NCBI GenBank assembly: GCA_949288175.1
Contig: CASEIV010000005.1
Location: 1-64,000 of the forward strand
DNA from: an uncultured Eubacteriales bacterium
GTDB lineage: Bacteria; Bacillota; Clostridia; TANB77; CAG-508
DNA: 64,000 bases
Reading direction: 5' to 3'
Below the pieces are notes generated by a model. It was not told the DNA's origin and made no database searches. It worked only from the letters and a program-made list of their open reading frames with translations. This document shows, piece after piece, positions 54,990 through 64,000 of this stretch (position 1 is the first letter of the stretch; each line of letters opens with the position of its first letter). Position numbers and translations under genes: made by a program.

Positions 54990-55724
54990 TTATATATTTT
55001 TGATAACAATAACCGTAATATTGTCATAGCCACCATAATCATTTGCCAATTTTACCAATTCTTTTGGGGCTTGTTCAATATCTTTTTTAGCCCATTTGAA
55101 TATTTCTTCTTTTGAGACCAAATTTGTTAAACCATCTGAATTTATAATGAATATATCATCTTTCAAAAAGCCTTTTATCATGACATCTGGTTCTACAAAA
55201 GCATTACAACCTAAAGCCTTCATTAACATATTTTTTTGTGGATGATGTTCTGCCTGTTCTTGTGTAATTGTTCCATCCTTTACTAATTTTTGTACATAAC
55301 TATGGTCTTGTGTTAATTTTCTCATAAAATCTTTTCTGATTCTATATATCCTACTGTCTCCAACATGACCGATAAAGGCTCTATTATTATATATTAAACA
55401 AACTTCTAAAGTAGTACCCATTCCTTCTAATTCAGGATTTTCTTTTGACTTTTCATATACTACCATATTGGCATATTCCATACTACTTCCTACTAATTGA
55501 ATAATACTTTCCTTGTCTTTTGGAATTTCTTTAAAATTATTTTCTATATAACTTTTTGCTGATTGAATGGCAAGTTTACTAGCAATTTCTCCACCTTTAT
55601 ATCCTCCCATACCATCAGCTAACATATATAACTGAACTTCATCTAAAGAATTGGATATATAATAGTAATCTTGATTAATCTCTCTTACTTTACCTATATC
55701 CGATTTTGCATAAGCCTTTATCAT
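54990..55724 (-). CDS. PP2C-type Ser/Thr phosphatase
   Basis: 244 residues from ATG 55724 (GAGGTG upstream). Metal motifs: ADGMGGYKGGEIAS, GHVGDSRIYRI and GYDNITVIVI. Reverses PrkC phosphorylation. Precedes prkC in the operon. Confidence 0.96.
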   Translation of the reverse strand: MIKAYAKSDIGKVREINQDYYYISNSLDEVQLYMLADGMGGYKGGEIASKLAIQSAKSYIENNFKEIPKDKESIIQLVGSSMEYANMVVYEKSKENPELEGMGTTLEVCLIYNNRAFIGHVGDSRIYRIRKDFMRKLTQDHSYVQKLVKDGTITQEQAEHHPQKNMLMKALGCNAFVEPDVMIKGFLKDDIFIINSDGLTNLVSKEEIFKWAKKDIEQAPKELVKLANDYGGYDNITVIVIKNI

Positions 55725-55861
55725 GTTTTCACCTCGTTTTCCTTTTGTTTTATACAAAATTTATATAAATATACTTGTATCTTTTATATCACAAGTTTCT
55801 ATTTTTTGCAATTAGTTTGCTAAAATTTATTTATTACTAGTATTTCTATTAAAACATTATT

Positions 55862-55895
55862 TAAAAAAAATAACAGACTATTACAAAGTCTGTCA
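55862..55895 (-). terminator. Terminator of the membrane-anchored FGE-like gene
   Basis: GACAGACT pairs with AGTCTGTT around a 7-nt loop, then eight T after one A. Confidence 0.8.
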
Positions 55896-55918
55896 TTTTT
55901 CAACTTTTTTTGTTTAAA

Positions 55919-56734
55919 TTATTCTATATTTTTAAACATCATTATTCTAAATCCTATACTTGGCTCTGTTTCCAATGCAGGTCTACTTGATAAATTTTTT
56001 GATTCTATATTCATTGTTGTTACTCGTTGATTTCTATTTCCGATTATCCACTCATCAAATGTATTCTCTTCTTGCAAATTCCACATAGATTTCTGGCTTT
56101 GATTTATAATATTTTCATATTGTTTTTCATAACACAAAGAAGATGTATATCCTATCATTTTATTTTCTGTACTAAATTGTCTAGCTATTTGTTTTGCAGT
56201 TTTCCAGTCTGTATCATGATAGATTGTTGCCCCCTTCTTTACTACTACTTTTCCCTTTTCTTCTCCAGCTTTATATCGACTAAGATAAAATCCACCATAT
56301 GCCTTCACACTTTCACACATTTTTTTATAAATTTCTACATCCGAATCACTTACTATGCTTTGCCTTGCTGCTTCTTCTAATTCTATTGGCACATGTTGAT
56401 ACCCTGCATATTTAGAATATTCTTGTATGGTATATTTCTCTATATTTTCTACTGAAATCCATATAAATTGGTTTCCATACACCTCTTCTGAAAGCATACC
56501 TTTCTCTTTATCTTTTTCATTATCACTAATCGCTAATACTTTATCTTCCTTTGCTTTATTCAAATCATCCTCTATCTTAAAATATCCTGTAGGAATGATT
56601 TCATATAATGTTTCATTTTCTTGCTCTGTTTTTTCGTTATCTTTTAAAACATTCATTACGATTATTACTAAAAATATCAATATTAATAATGCTACTAGTA
56701 GACTAATTAATAAAATCTTATTACTTTTTTTCAT
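55919..56734 (-). CDS. Membrane-anchored protein with sulfatase-modifying-factor-like domain
   Basis: 271 residues. One N-terminal membrane helix (ILLISLLVALLILIFLVIIV) is followed by an extracellular domain with FIWISVENIEKY, GGFYLSRYKAGEEKG, and the end SIGFRIMMF. The Y-G-G-F-Y-x-x-R-Y-E/K-A-G and GFR elements recall the formylglycine-generating/C-lectin-like fold often found in clostridial surface proteins. No catalytic assignment. 16 nt after gatB. Confidence 0.6.
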   Translation of the reverse strand: MKKSNKILLISLLVALLILIFLVIIVMNVLKDNEKTEQENETLYEIIPTGYFKIEDDLNKAKEDKVLAISDNEKDKEKGMLSEEVYGNQFIWISVENIEKYTIQEYSKYAGYQHVPIELEEAARQSIVSDSDVEIYKKMCESVKAYGGFYLSRYKAGEEKGKVVVKKGATIYHDTDWKTAKQIARQFSTENKMIGYTSSLCYEKQYENIINQSQKSMWNLQEENTFDEWIIGNRNQRVTTMNIESKNLSSRPALETEPSIGFRIMMFKNIE

Positions 56735-56749
56735 CCCCTTGTTCTCCCT

Positions 56750-58189
56750 TTACTTTTTCAATTCTTCTAAGAACATTTCATTTAACATTTTAGGATTTGC
56801 TTTTCCTTTTGTCTCTTTCATTGCCTGTCCTACTAAGAATCCTAATGCTCTATCTTTTCCTGCTTTGTAATCTGCAATAGATTGTGAATTTGCTTCTAAT
56901 ACTTTTAATACGACTTCTTTGATTGCCCCTTCATCTGATATTTGAATCCATCCTTTTTCTTTTATAATCTCTTCTGGGTCTCTTGGATTTTCAAATAGTT
57001 CTTCTAATACTTTTTTACCTATACTTGAACTTATCGTTCCTTTGTCAATTAAAATGACTAATTTTCCTAATTGATTGCTATCGAATGGAATTTCAATTGG
57101 TTCCATTTCTGTTTCATTTAAGATTCTTGATATATCTGAGATTATCCAGTTGCTAACTGCTTTTGGATTATTACATACCTTGATAGCTCCTTCAAATAAA
57201 TCTGATAGATATTTTGATGATGTAATAATATTGGCATCTTTTTCTGATAATTCATATTCTTTTAGATATCTTTCTTTTCTACTTTCTGGTAATTCTGGTA
57301 GTGATTTTTTAATATTCTCAATATATTCTTCTGATAATTTAATTGCTACTAAGTCTGGGTCTGGGAAATATCTGTAATCTTGTGCATCTTCTTTATCTCT
57401 CATAGAAAAGGTTTTTCCTGATACATCATCCCATCTCAATGTTTCTTGCTCTACTTCTCCACCTTCTTCAATGACATCTATTTGTCTATCAATTTCATAT
57501 TCAATTCCTCTTGTAATACTTCTAAAAGAGTTCATATTTTTCATTTCTGTACGTGTTCCTAGCTTTGAATCTCCTTTTTTTCTAACAGATACATTGACAT
57601 CTGCTCTATAGGAACCTTCTTGCATTTTACAGTCAGAAACTTCAATATATTCTAATATAGATTTTAATTTTCTTAAATATGCTTCTGCTTCTTCACTACT
57701 CCTTAAATCTGGTTCTGAAACAATTTCAATTAGTGGTACACCTGCTCTATTTAAATCTACTAGACTTCCTCCTGCAAATTCATCATGATTTAATTTTCCA
57801 GCATCCTCTTCTATATGGATTCTAGTTAATCTAATTTTTTTCTTTCCCTCTTTTGTATCAATTTCCACATATCCATGCTCACATAAAGGCTTATCATATT
57901 GTGAAATTTGATATGCTTTTGGTAAATCTGGATAGAAATAGTTTTTTCTATCATTTTTACTATTTCTAGATATTTCACAATTTGTTGCTAGTCCTGCTTT
58001 TACAGCATATTCTACTACTTTTTCATTTAATACTGGTAATGTTCCTGGCATTGCCATACAGATTGGACAAGTTTGTGTGTTAGGCGCTGCTCCAAATTTT
58101 GTTGGACATGAACAAAATATTTTTGTTTTTGTTGATAACTCTGCATGCACTTCTAGTCCTATAATCACTTCATAATCTTCTCTAGACAT
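56750..58189 (-). CDS. gatB: Asp-tRNA(Asn)/Glu-tRNA(Gln) amidotransferase subunit B
   Basis: 479 residues. Starts YEVIIGLEVHAELSTKTKIF, with the zinc-binding CSC...CPIC, and ends with the YqeY/helical tail (FLVGQAMKETKGKANPKML). Converts misacylated tRNAs with GatA and GatC. It follows gatA. Confidence 0.98.
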   Translation of the reverse strand: MSREDYEVIIGLEVHAELSTKTKIFCSCPTKFGAAPNTQTCPICMAMPGTLPVLNEKVVEYAVKAGLATNCEISRNSKNDRKNYFYPDLPKAYQISQYDKPLCEHGYVEIDTKEGKKKIRLTRIHIEEDAGKLNHDEFAGGSLVDLNRAGVPLIEIVSEPDLRSSEEAEAYLRKLKSILEYIEVSDCKMQEGSYRADVNVSVRKKGDSKLGTRTEMKNMNSFRSITRGIEYEIDRQIDVIEEGGEVEQETLRWDDVSGKTFSMRDKEDAQDYRYFPDPDLVAIKLSEEYIENIKKSLPELPESRKERYLKEYELSEKDANIITSSKYLSDLFEGAIKVCNNPKAVSNWIISDISRILNETEMEPIEIPFDSNQLGKLVILIDKGTISSSIGKKVLEELFENPRDPEEIIKEKGWIQISDEGAIKEVVLKVLEANSQSIADYKAGKDRALGFLVGQAMKETKGKANPKMLNEMFLEELKK

Positions 58190-58223
58190 TTATCTTCCTC
58201 CTCTTCTTATCCTGTATACTTTT

Positions 58224-59693
58224 CTATTTCTTAAATTCTGGTTTATAGTTTTCTCTAAATTTAAAATCTTGCTCAAATGCATATGCTGTATTTAAAATCG
58301 TTTCCTCACAGAATTTATTTCCAATTAATTGCATTCCTACTGGCATACCTTCTTTATCTACGCCACATGGAATAGAAATACCTGGAAGTCCTGCAATATT
58401 TACTGAAACCGTACAAATATCTGCTAAATACATTTCCAATGGATTATTAGATTTAGAACCAATATCAAAAGCTACTGTTGGTGATGTTGGTGCTAAGATA
58501 ACATCATATTTCTCAAAAGCTTTATTAAATTCATTCATAACTAATGTACGTACTTGTTGTGCTTTTTTGTAATATGCATCATAATATCCTGATGATAATA
58601 CATAAGTTCCAAGAATGATTCTTCTTTTAACCTCTGGTCCAAATCCTTCACTTCTTGATTTTTTATATAATTCTTTTAAGTTTTTAAATTCTCCTGTTCT
58701 ATAGGTATATCTGATACCATCAAATCTTCCTAAGTTTGAACTCGCTTCAGCACAGGCAATAATGTAATAGGATGCTAAAGAATATTTTGCAATATCTAAT
58801 GAAAATTCTTCAATTTCTGCTCCTAATTTTTTATATCTGTCAATTGCCTCATATAATTTTTCTTTTACTTCTTCATTAATTCCTTCAGCATAAAATTCTT
58901 TTGGAACACCAATTTTTAATCCTTTTACATCACCTTTTAAACATGCTGTGTAATCTTTTTCCCCTATGTCTACTGATGTCGTATCTTTTTTATCATGACC
59001 TGCGATGATATTTAATAACATGGCTGCATCTCTAACATCTTTTGTAATAGGACCAATTTGGTCTAATGATGAAGCAAAGGCAACTAATCCATATCTTGAT
59101 ACCAATCCATAAGTTGGTTTTAATCCTACAACACCACAAAAACTTGCTGGTTCTCTGATAGAACCACCTGTATCACTACCTAATGCCCAAGGTACCATAT
59201 TACTTGCAACAGCTGCTGCACTTCCTCCTGAAGAACCACCTGGTACTTTATTTAAATTCCATGGATTTTTTGTTGGATGAAAATATGAATATTCTGTTGA
59301 ACCTCCCATAGCAAATTCGTCCATATTTAATTTTCCAAGATTAATCATATTTTCATCATTTATTTTTTCCATAACTGTTGCATCATATGGTGATACAAAG
59401 TTTTCTAACATTTTTGAACTGCAAGTTGTTTTTACACCTTTTGTACAAATATTATCTTTAATTCCTATTGGAATCCCTGCAAAAGCTCCCTTTATTTCAC
59501 CTTTATCTATTTTTTCTTGCATTTCTTCTGCTTTTTTATTAGCTTCTTCTGCTAATACTGTTACAAAAGCTTGTACATCTTTTTCTTTTTCAGCAATTCT
59601 ATCTGTATATGCTTTTGCAATCTCTTTTATTGTTAATTCTTTACTTTTTAACTTCTCTTGTAATTCATGAACCGTTAATTCTGTAATTTCCAT
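58224..59693 (-). CDS. gatA: Amidotransferase subunit A
   Basis: 489 residues. Amidase signature with catalytic triad region [14 protein letters not shown] (Lys) and [32 protein letters not shown] (cis-Ser and Ser nucleophile). Supplies ammonia from glutamine to GatB. Confidence 0.98.
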   Translation of the reverse strand: MEITELTVHELQEKLKSKELTIKEIAKAYTDRIAEKEKDVQAFVTVLAEEANKKAEEMQEKIDKGEIKGAFAGIPIGIKDNICTKGVKTTCSSKMLENFVSPYDATVMEKINDENMINLGKLNMDEFAMGGSTEYSYFHPTKNPWNLNKVPGGSSGGSAAAVASNMVPWALGSDTGGSIREPASFCGVVGLKPTYGLVSRYGLVAFASSLDQIGPITKDVRDAAMLLNIIAGHDKKDTTSVDIGEKDYTACLKGDVKGLKIGVPKEFYAEGINEEVKEKLYEAIDRYKKLGAEIEEFSLDIAKYSLASYYIIACAEASSNLGRFDGIRYTYRTGEFKNLKELYKKSRSEGFGPEVKRRIILGTYVLSSGYYDAYYKKAQQVRTLVMNEFNKAFEKYDVILAPTSPTVAFDIGSKSNNPLEMYLADICTVSVNIAGLPGISIPCGVDKEGMPVGMQLIGNKFCEETILNTAYAFEQDFKFRENYKPEFKK

Positions 59694-59710
59694 GCGTTAA
59701 TCCTCCTATT

Positions 59711-60304
59711 TTAATCTTTTCTATAATTTTCTATTTTTTGATATAGATGTGGCCAAGAATACACTCTTTCTATATTTTCACTTTCAAAGTCTTTATTGAT
59801 AATGGTGTCCATCATATATGTCTTGATTCCTGCCTTTGCCATTGCTATACAATTTTTGATACTATCATCTACAAATATATCTATATCATTTTCTTTGGCT
59901 ACAATGACTTTGTTTTGAGAGTTTAAGATTAATTTATCATATGGAATGTTATATTTTTCTAACCAATTTTTTGTCAATTCCTCTATATTAAATTTATTTG
60001 ATGGAAATCTCGCCGTTATCAAATAAATCTGATTTCCCTCTTCTTTTAATTTTTTAATATTTTCTACTGCATACATTTTAGGTTGTACTTTTAAAACTGT
60101 TTTTTCATAATATTTATCTAAGAATTCTTTGTCTTCTTTTTTATTCCAATTATGAAAATTTGTACAATACATATGTGTTATGATATTTCTATTGACATCT
60201 TTTATCTCTTTTCTCATATCATTGATTGTATAATTTTGTGCATAATTAAATAGTACATCATAGGTATTTGCAATTGTATCATCTATATCAATTCCTATAT
60301 TCAT
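59711..60304 (-). CDS. HAD-type 5'-nucleotidase-like protein (NT5C family)
   Basis: 197 residues from ATG 60304 (GGAGAAGG upstream). Motif I MNIGIDIDDTIANTYD, motif II ITARFPS, and motif IV IDIFVDDSIKN fit the 5'(3')-deoxyribonucleotidase group. It lies between gatC and gatA with 10-17 nt spacers, so it is part of the gat operon, which is unusual. Confidence 0.85.
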   Translation of the reverse strand: MNIGIDIDDTIANTYDVLFNYAQNYTINDMRKEIKDVNRNIITHMYCTNFHNWNKKEDKEFLDKYYEKTVLKVQPKMYAVENIKKLKEEGNQIYLITARFPSNKFNIEELTKNWLEKYNIPYDKLILNSQNKVIVAKENDIDIFVDDSIKNCIAMAKAGIKTYMMDTIINKDFESENIERVYSWPHLYQKIENYRKD

Positions 60305-60314
60305 TTTCCTTCTC

Positions 60315-60602
60315 CTAATTGATAACTTTTGGTATTTTAAACATATTTTGTTCTTCACTTGGTGCATTCATAAATAAAGCTTGATTATCTTCAAATATCT
60401 CTACTTCATCTTTTCTAAATACATTTTTAGCTTCATTTGCTCCTATCGTAATATCTAAATTATCTGTATTGGCATTATTTACGATATTTGCGAAATCTAA
60501 AATTTCTTGTAAATTATCCAAATATTGTTGAACTTCATTTTCTTCCAATGTTAAATTTGCTAAATTTGCAATGTGCAAAATTTCCTCTTTACTTACTTGC
60601 AT
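60315..60602 (-). CDS. gatC: Amidotransferase subunit C
   Basis: 95 residues. ILHIANLANLTLEENEVQQY at the start and the belt region with FRKDEVEIF near 70. First gene of gatC-HAD-gatA-gatB. Confidence 0.96.
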   Translation of the reverse strand: MQVSKEEILHIANLANLTLEENEVQQYLDNLQEILDFANIVNNANTDNLDITIGANEAKNVFRKDEVEIFEDNQALFMNAPSEEQNMFKIPKVIN

Positions 60603-60651
60603 ATCATCAACTCCTACATTTAATTTGGTCTTTATTATATACTGAAAAGCT

Positions 60652-60680
60652 TAAAAAAACAAGTCAAAATGACTTGTTTT
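60652..60680 (-). terminator. Terminator of the sortase gene
   Basis: AACAAGTCATTTTGACTTGTT hairpin (given by its arms AACAAGTCA/TGACTTGTT) followed by T7 on the minus strand. Confidence 0.85.
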
Positions 60681-60709
60681 CCATATTTTTTCATTGTTTA
60701 TTTATATAT

Positions 60710-61474
60710 TTAAATTGCCCTTGCCTTTACAATTACTCTTTGACTACTATCATCTGTACAAGTAATTAATGTAATTTCTGTTCTTCCATCTGTGTTTTGA
60801 GAAGTACAACTTACATCTTCTGGTATAACTGTATATTTATCATATACTTCATATTCTACTGTACGATTATTTGCAAAATCTGTTATTTGTATAATATCTC
60901 CATTTACCAAAGTTGGTACTTTGCTAAAAAATCTTGAGTTTCTATAATTATGTCCTACAATACAATAATTTCCCACTGTATTAATTTCTGGCCCATGGAA
61001 TTTTACTGGTGACATTTTTAATAATGCTTCTGTTTCTGCTTCTGAATCTGTTTCTCCATCTAATATTCCATATTCTATACCTAACTTAGGAATCACTATT
61101 TTTCCATCAGTTACATATGTATAACCTGATTGTGATTGTTGTTTTGTTTTGGTTGTACTATTTTGATTTGTATTAGATACAACTACTGGTGCTTCTGTTC
61201 CATCATCAGTTGTATCATTTAATACTGCAATTAATATATCACTATCAGCCACTGTATTATCTTCTTGTTCAGCTTCTGCACTTGCTAAAATGTCTTGTGA
61301 CATAGCCTCTGCTTTATCTCTATCATATGCTGCATATATATATACAGATATTAGAACAATTAAGAAAAATACAGATAATATGAAATTGACTTTATATACT
61401 TTTTTCTTTCTCTTTAACTCAGGTGTTATGTATAATTTCTTTGTTACTAATATTTGATTCATAAACCTCTCCAT
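60710..61474 (-). CDS. Sortase (class D-like)
   Basis: 254 residues. N-terminal membrane helix (VNFILSVFFLIVLISVYIYA), a Ser/Thr/Gln-rich linker, and a sortase domain from about 125: VIPKLGIEYG, catalytic His in VGHNYRNSRFFSKV, Cys in LITCTDD, and Arg in SQRVIVKARAI. Transpeptidase that anchors or links surface proteins. No substrate with an LPxTG motif is visible here. Confidence 0.93.
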   Translation of the reverse strand: MERFMNQILVTKKLYITPELKRKKKVYKVNFILSVFFLIVLISVYIYAAYDRDKAEAMSQDILASAEAEQEDNTVADSDILIAVLNDTTDDGTEAPVVVSNTNQNSTTKTKQQSQSGYTYVTDGKIVIPKLGIEYGILDGETDSEAETEALLKMSPVKFHGPEINTVGNYCIVGHNYRNSRFFSKVPTLVNGDIIQITDFANNRTVEYEVYDKYTVIPEDVSCTSQNTDGRTEITLITCTDDSSQRVIVKARAI

Positions 61475-61533
61475 TTTATAATAATCTTTCTATATCATTA
61501 TAACATGAATTTTATGAAAATAAAATATCTTTA

Positions 61534-61562
61534 TTGAATTTTTTTCATTTTCATTATATAAT
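61534..61562 (+). promoter_or_regulatory. Promoter of the tRNA-Gly gene
   Basis: TTGAAT (61534-61539) and a perfect TATAAT (61557-61562) separated by 17 nt, ending 9 nt before the tRNA. The gene is therefore transcribed on its own. Confidence 0.85.
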
Positions 61563-61571
61563 ATTATATAT

Positions 61572-61645
<74 letters not shown>

Positions 61646-61653
61646 ACATTTAT

Positions 61654-61705
61654 TTCCATAAAATTTTAAAATATTTATTTTTAATAATTTTAAAATTTTA
61701 TGGAA
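61654..61705. repeat. Long A/T-rich inverted repeat after tRNA-Gly
   Basis: TTCCATAAAATTTTAAAAT is followed after 14 nt by its exact complement. It could end tRNA transcription, although no T-run follows beyond the stem. Confidence 0.75.
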
Positions 61706-61748
61706 GTATTACTTTGTGTTAAAAACACATGGAATTAGGAGTTTTTTT

Positions 61749-62708
61749 ATGTTTGATTGTCATTATGATTTACTTGCATACATTTTAATGAAAAAACATG
61801 ATGTAGATTTTTTAAAAAAATATTGTGCTAAAGTATATAATCAAAACAATATTACTGGCGGAATATTCAATCTTTTTTATATGAATCCAAAAGAAATGAA
61901 AGAAGAAATTGGAATTGAAAAAAATGATATTCATTTAATTAAAAATCTTACAGAAGTAAAACACTTTATTGAATCGAATAAACTTTTTTCAAAAGATATA
62001 AATTATATATTTGGCATTGAAGGTTTAGACTATTTGCAAAGCATTGATGACATAGATATTTTATATTCATTAGGTTTAAGATCAACAAATATCGTTTGGA
62101 ATAATGAAAATAAATTTGGTGGTGGTGCTAAAGTTAATAATAATATCGGCTTATCATCACTAGGAAAGAATTTAGTCATAAAATTGATTAATAAAAATAT
62201 TGCAATTGATTTGTCACATACCAATCAAACAACATTTTGGGATATCATTGATATATGTCATTATATGAAAAAACAGGGAAAATCTCCTATCGTGTTTGCT
62301 TCTCATTCAAATGCTAGAACTTTATGTGATGTTCCAAGAAACTTAACAGATGAACAAATTATTGCCATCAAAAAATTAAATGGAGTAATTGGCGTTGTAT
62401 CAATTAAAAGATTTTGTATAAATACGCTAGATGTTTGCAACCCTAATATTGATTTCGAACAAGAATATTTAAAACATATTAATTATATTAGAAATTTATT
62501 AGGTAATACAGAAAATATTGCTATTGCCACTGATGACATGAAATATTATGATATTGAACCAGAGTATTATCAAAATGCTAATGTGTATTTGCATTATGAT
62601 GTAAAAGATAAATTAGAAAATGCTCTAATTAGAAATGGTTATAATCATTTTGAAATTGAACAAATTTTAGAAAATAATTTTAAAGAGAAAATTTTAAGCA
62701 GATTATAA
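61749..62708 (+). CDS. Membrane-dipeptidase-like (M19) metallohydrolase
   Basis: 319 residues from ATG 61749 (TTAGGAG upstream). Begins FDCHYDLLAY (first metal site, usual DxHxD changed to DCHYD), GIEGLDYL (bridging Glu), IDLSHTNQTTFWD (His), and FASHSNARTLCDVPRNLTDEQI (His and family end motif). M19 enzymes hydrolyse dipeptides. Shorter than usual and diverged; activity plausible. Confidence 0.8.
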   Translation: MFDCHYDLLAYILMKKHDVDFLKKYCAKVYNQNNITGGIFNLFYMNPKEMKEEIGIEKNDIHLIKNLTEVKHFIESNKLFSKDINYIFGIEGLDYLQSIDDIDILYSLGLRSTNIVWNNENKFGGGAKVNNNIGLSSLGKNLVIKLINKNIAIDLSHTNQTTFWDIIDICHYMKKQGKSPIVFASHSNARTLCDVPRNLTDEQIIAIKKLNGVIGVVSIKRFCINTLDVCNPNIDFEQEYLKHINYIRNLLGNTENIAIATDDMKYYDIEPEYYQNANVYLHYDVKDKLENALIRNGYNHFEIEQILENNFKEKILSRL

Positions 62709-62786
62709 ATATACTGTATTTAGATAACATATCATTGTATTTACTTTCTTATTTTGTAAATACAAAAAATTTTTGGAGGATTCATT

Positions 62787-63443
62787 ATGAGCAAAGAAAA
62801 TGAAAAAACATTAGAAGTATATAAGGAAAAAGCACATTTGTATTTAGCTAACAGTCTCGAACATGATAAACTTGATCCCAAAAGAGCAGAACAAAAGCGT
62901 GTAAAATTAGAAAAATTAATTACATCAAATTTTTTATCCTTACCAGAACATGCTAAAGTTTTTGAAATTGGTTCAGGAGATGGGTCAAATGCAAAATTTA
63001 TTCAAAGTTTAGGGTTTGATATAACAGCAAGTGATACAGCTGACGACTTTATAAAAGCCACTCAAAATCAAGGTTTAAAAACGATTAAGTTTAATGCACT
63101 AGAAAATTCCTTTCCAGAAAAATATTGGGCTATTTTTTGTTGGAGAGTTTTTGTTCATTTCACAAAAGAAGATGCTTTAAAAATAATGCAAAAAGTTTAT
63201 GATACACTTGAGGATAATGGAATCTTTATCTTTAATGCAATGAATCGTGAAACAAAAAAAGTTGACAATGAATGGGTAGATTTTGAAGGTGAATATCATA
63301 TGGGAGCAGAACGTTATTATAATTATTTTTCTCAAAGCGATTTAGACAATATTATTCAAAAAACAAAATTCAAGATAGAAGACTTTCACAAAGATGGTGG
63401 AGATAATAATAACAAGTGGCTAATATATGTTTTAAGAAAATAA
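62787..63443 (+). CDS. Class I SAM-dependent methyltransferase
   Basis: 218 residues behind TTGGAGGA. SAM motif I VFEIGSGDGSNAKFIQSLG near 58, then ITASDTADDF and CWRVFVHFTKEDALKIM. The fold resembles small-molecule methyltransferases (UbiE-like). Substrate unknown. Confidence 0.85.
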   Translation: MSKENEKTLEVYKEKAHLYLANSLEHDKLDPKRAEQKRVKLEKLITSNFLSLPEHAKVFEIGSGDGSNAKFIQSLGFDITASDTADDFIKATQNQGLKTIKFNALENSFPEKYWAIFCWRVFVHFTKEDALKIMQKVYDTLEDNGIFIFNAMNRETKKVDNEWVDFEGEYHMGAERYYNYFSQSDLDNIIQKTKFKIEDFHKDGGDNNNKWLIYVLRK

Positions 63444-63560
63444 ATTCATAGAGTACTGCTTAATAATAAGAAATTGATAAAAATTTTAAGGAATTTTGTA
63501 AAAATATATACAATATTGTAAAAACATGATATAATATGTTACGTAATTAAATATTTAGTT

Positions 63561-63661
63561 ATTAGAGTAGAAAATAAATCGTTAAGACTTAGTAGACGGG
63601 AAGTTGTTACTAAGGCAAAAGTATTTCGATACTTGCGTATCTATTTTCGCATTCCGCTAAT
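63561..63661 (+). promoter_or_regulatory. Tetrahydrofolate (THF) riboswitch
   Basis: Conserved elements occur in the order known for the class: GAGTAG at the 5' end, GTTAAG, GGGA next to GTTGT, TTGCG and GCATTCCGCT at the 3' end, closed by ATTAG/CTAAT. The local hairpin GTATTTCGATAC is in the middle. It stands directly upstream of folT, a typical target. THF binding represses folate uptake. Confidence 0.88.
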
Positions 63662-63679
63662 AAAGATTTGAAGGATTGA

Positions 63680-63717
63680 CTCCTATTCTTTTAATGCGGA
63701 AATTAAATAGAAGGGAG
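63680..63717 (+). promoter_or_regulatory. Hairpin sequestering the folT ribosome site
   Basis: CTCCTATTC can pair with GAAGGGAG and TTTTAAT with ATTAAA, hiding AAGGGAG of folT. Together with the riboswitch it suggests control of translation initiation. Confidence 0.6.
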
Positions 63718-63725
63718 ATTTTTTT

Positions 63726-64000
63726 ATGCGTAAAAACAAAAAAATTATTTTAGCAGCTATTTTATTAGCTTTATTGATTATTTTATCTAGGTTTTTCATT
63801 ATTTCAACACCTATTATGAAAATTAGTTTTACCTTTGTAGCCATTGCCTTATGTGCTACTTGGCTTGGTCCTAAATGGGCTGTGCTTATCACTGTTGTGG
63901 AAGACTTAATTGGTGCTACTTTATTCCCATCAGGAAGCTTTTTTATTGGGTATACTATCAGTGCAGGATTAACTGGTTTAATTTATGGATTATTACTATA
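63726..64000 (+). CDS. folT: Folate ECF transporter substrate-binding subunit, partial
   Basis: Runs off the window after about 91 codons. Starts MRKNKKIILAAILLALLIIL with AAGGGAG upstream. The visible part has several membrane helices and the family text TPIMKISFTFVAIALCATWLGP..GPKWA and GSFFIGYTISAGLTGLIYG, typical for FolT S components. The THF riboswitch upstream confirms the substrate class. Confidence 0.92.
   Translation, partial: MRKNKKIILAAILLALLIILSRFFIISTPIMKISFTFVAIALCATWLGPKWAVLITVVEDLIGATLFPSGSFFIGYTISAGLTGLIYGLLL

Overview
The window is low-GC DNA from a spore-forming Firmicute, most likely an uncultured gut Clostridia lineage. Evidence for this is the strongly A/T-biased codons, the S10-type ribosomal operon order, SpoVT and a 26-residue SpoVM-like peptide, an Asp23/AmaP/DUF2273 envelope-stress cluster, a PASTA kinase with its PP2C phosphatase, a GatCAB amidotransferase, and an ECF folate transporter behind a THF riboswitch. 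No species is named because nothing in the sequence fixes one.

Layout. 1-2240: start of the S10 operon (rpsJ-rplC-rplD-rplW, minus strand) behind a consensus promoter and a leader with an intrinsic terminator and a tiny leader peptide. 2402-7187: RNase J, a prepilin-like protein and SpoVT. 7360-12373: a DNA-processing group (KAP-type P-loop NTPase, ComFC, RecD2). 12579-20829: orphan transketolase N-half, PepV-like dipeptidase, FtsH, DUF1189 protein, alanine racemase, FemAB transferase. 21000-25703: tmRNA (ssrA) flanked by two YgjV-family paralogues, with a decayed mobile island (broken KilA-N protein, remnant of a serine recombinase) next to the tmRNA 3' end. 25738-35802: acetyltransferases, Nudix proteins, a Nudix-HD fusion, M14 peptidase and LysM peptide, Fhs, a tandem-HTH protein. 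35827-47305: housekeeping run xseB/xseA/nusB/Asp23 group/fmt/def/priA/clpX/clpP/tig. 47473-52826: rpmB, spoVM, nth, a bactofilin-like membrane protein, rpe, rsgA. 52973-61474: prkC, PP2C phosphatase, gatB-gatA-HAD-gatC, sortase. 61572-64000: tRNA-Gly(UCC), dipeptidase-like protein, methyltransferase, THF riboswitch and folT.

Most important observation. Four otherwise intact genes (KAP NTPase, RecD2, a membrane-anchored protein, a tandem-HTH protein) are each broken by a single +1 frameshift. All four are consistent with one extra C that makes the quadruplet CGGA (three) or CGGU (one). In the two genes where conserved motifs pin the site (Walker A GxGKT and the helicase motif HKAQGSEF), reading CGGA as one glycine restores an invariant Gly. 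In a manual scan I found no other in-frame CGG codon in genes of normal composition; two GC-richer ORFs of foreign appearance each have one. The only tRNA gene in the window is tRNA-Gly(UCC) with G37 instead of the usual A37, so U34-C35-C36-G37 is complementary to CGGA. It also carries a U.C mismatch in the anticodon stem. I infer natural quadruplet decoding (or +1 frameshifting) at CGGN by this tRNA. The S10-operon leader peptide also ends AGG-CGG-UAA just before a terminator, and a CGGU shift there would carry the ribosome through the hairpin. Sequencing error or pseudogenisation are the alternatives.

A second unusual layer is non-coding. Two dispersed fold-back elements share a conserved core and a covarying stem but have unrelated, self-complementary arms. 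Three REP-like repeats sit right at gene 3' ends.
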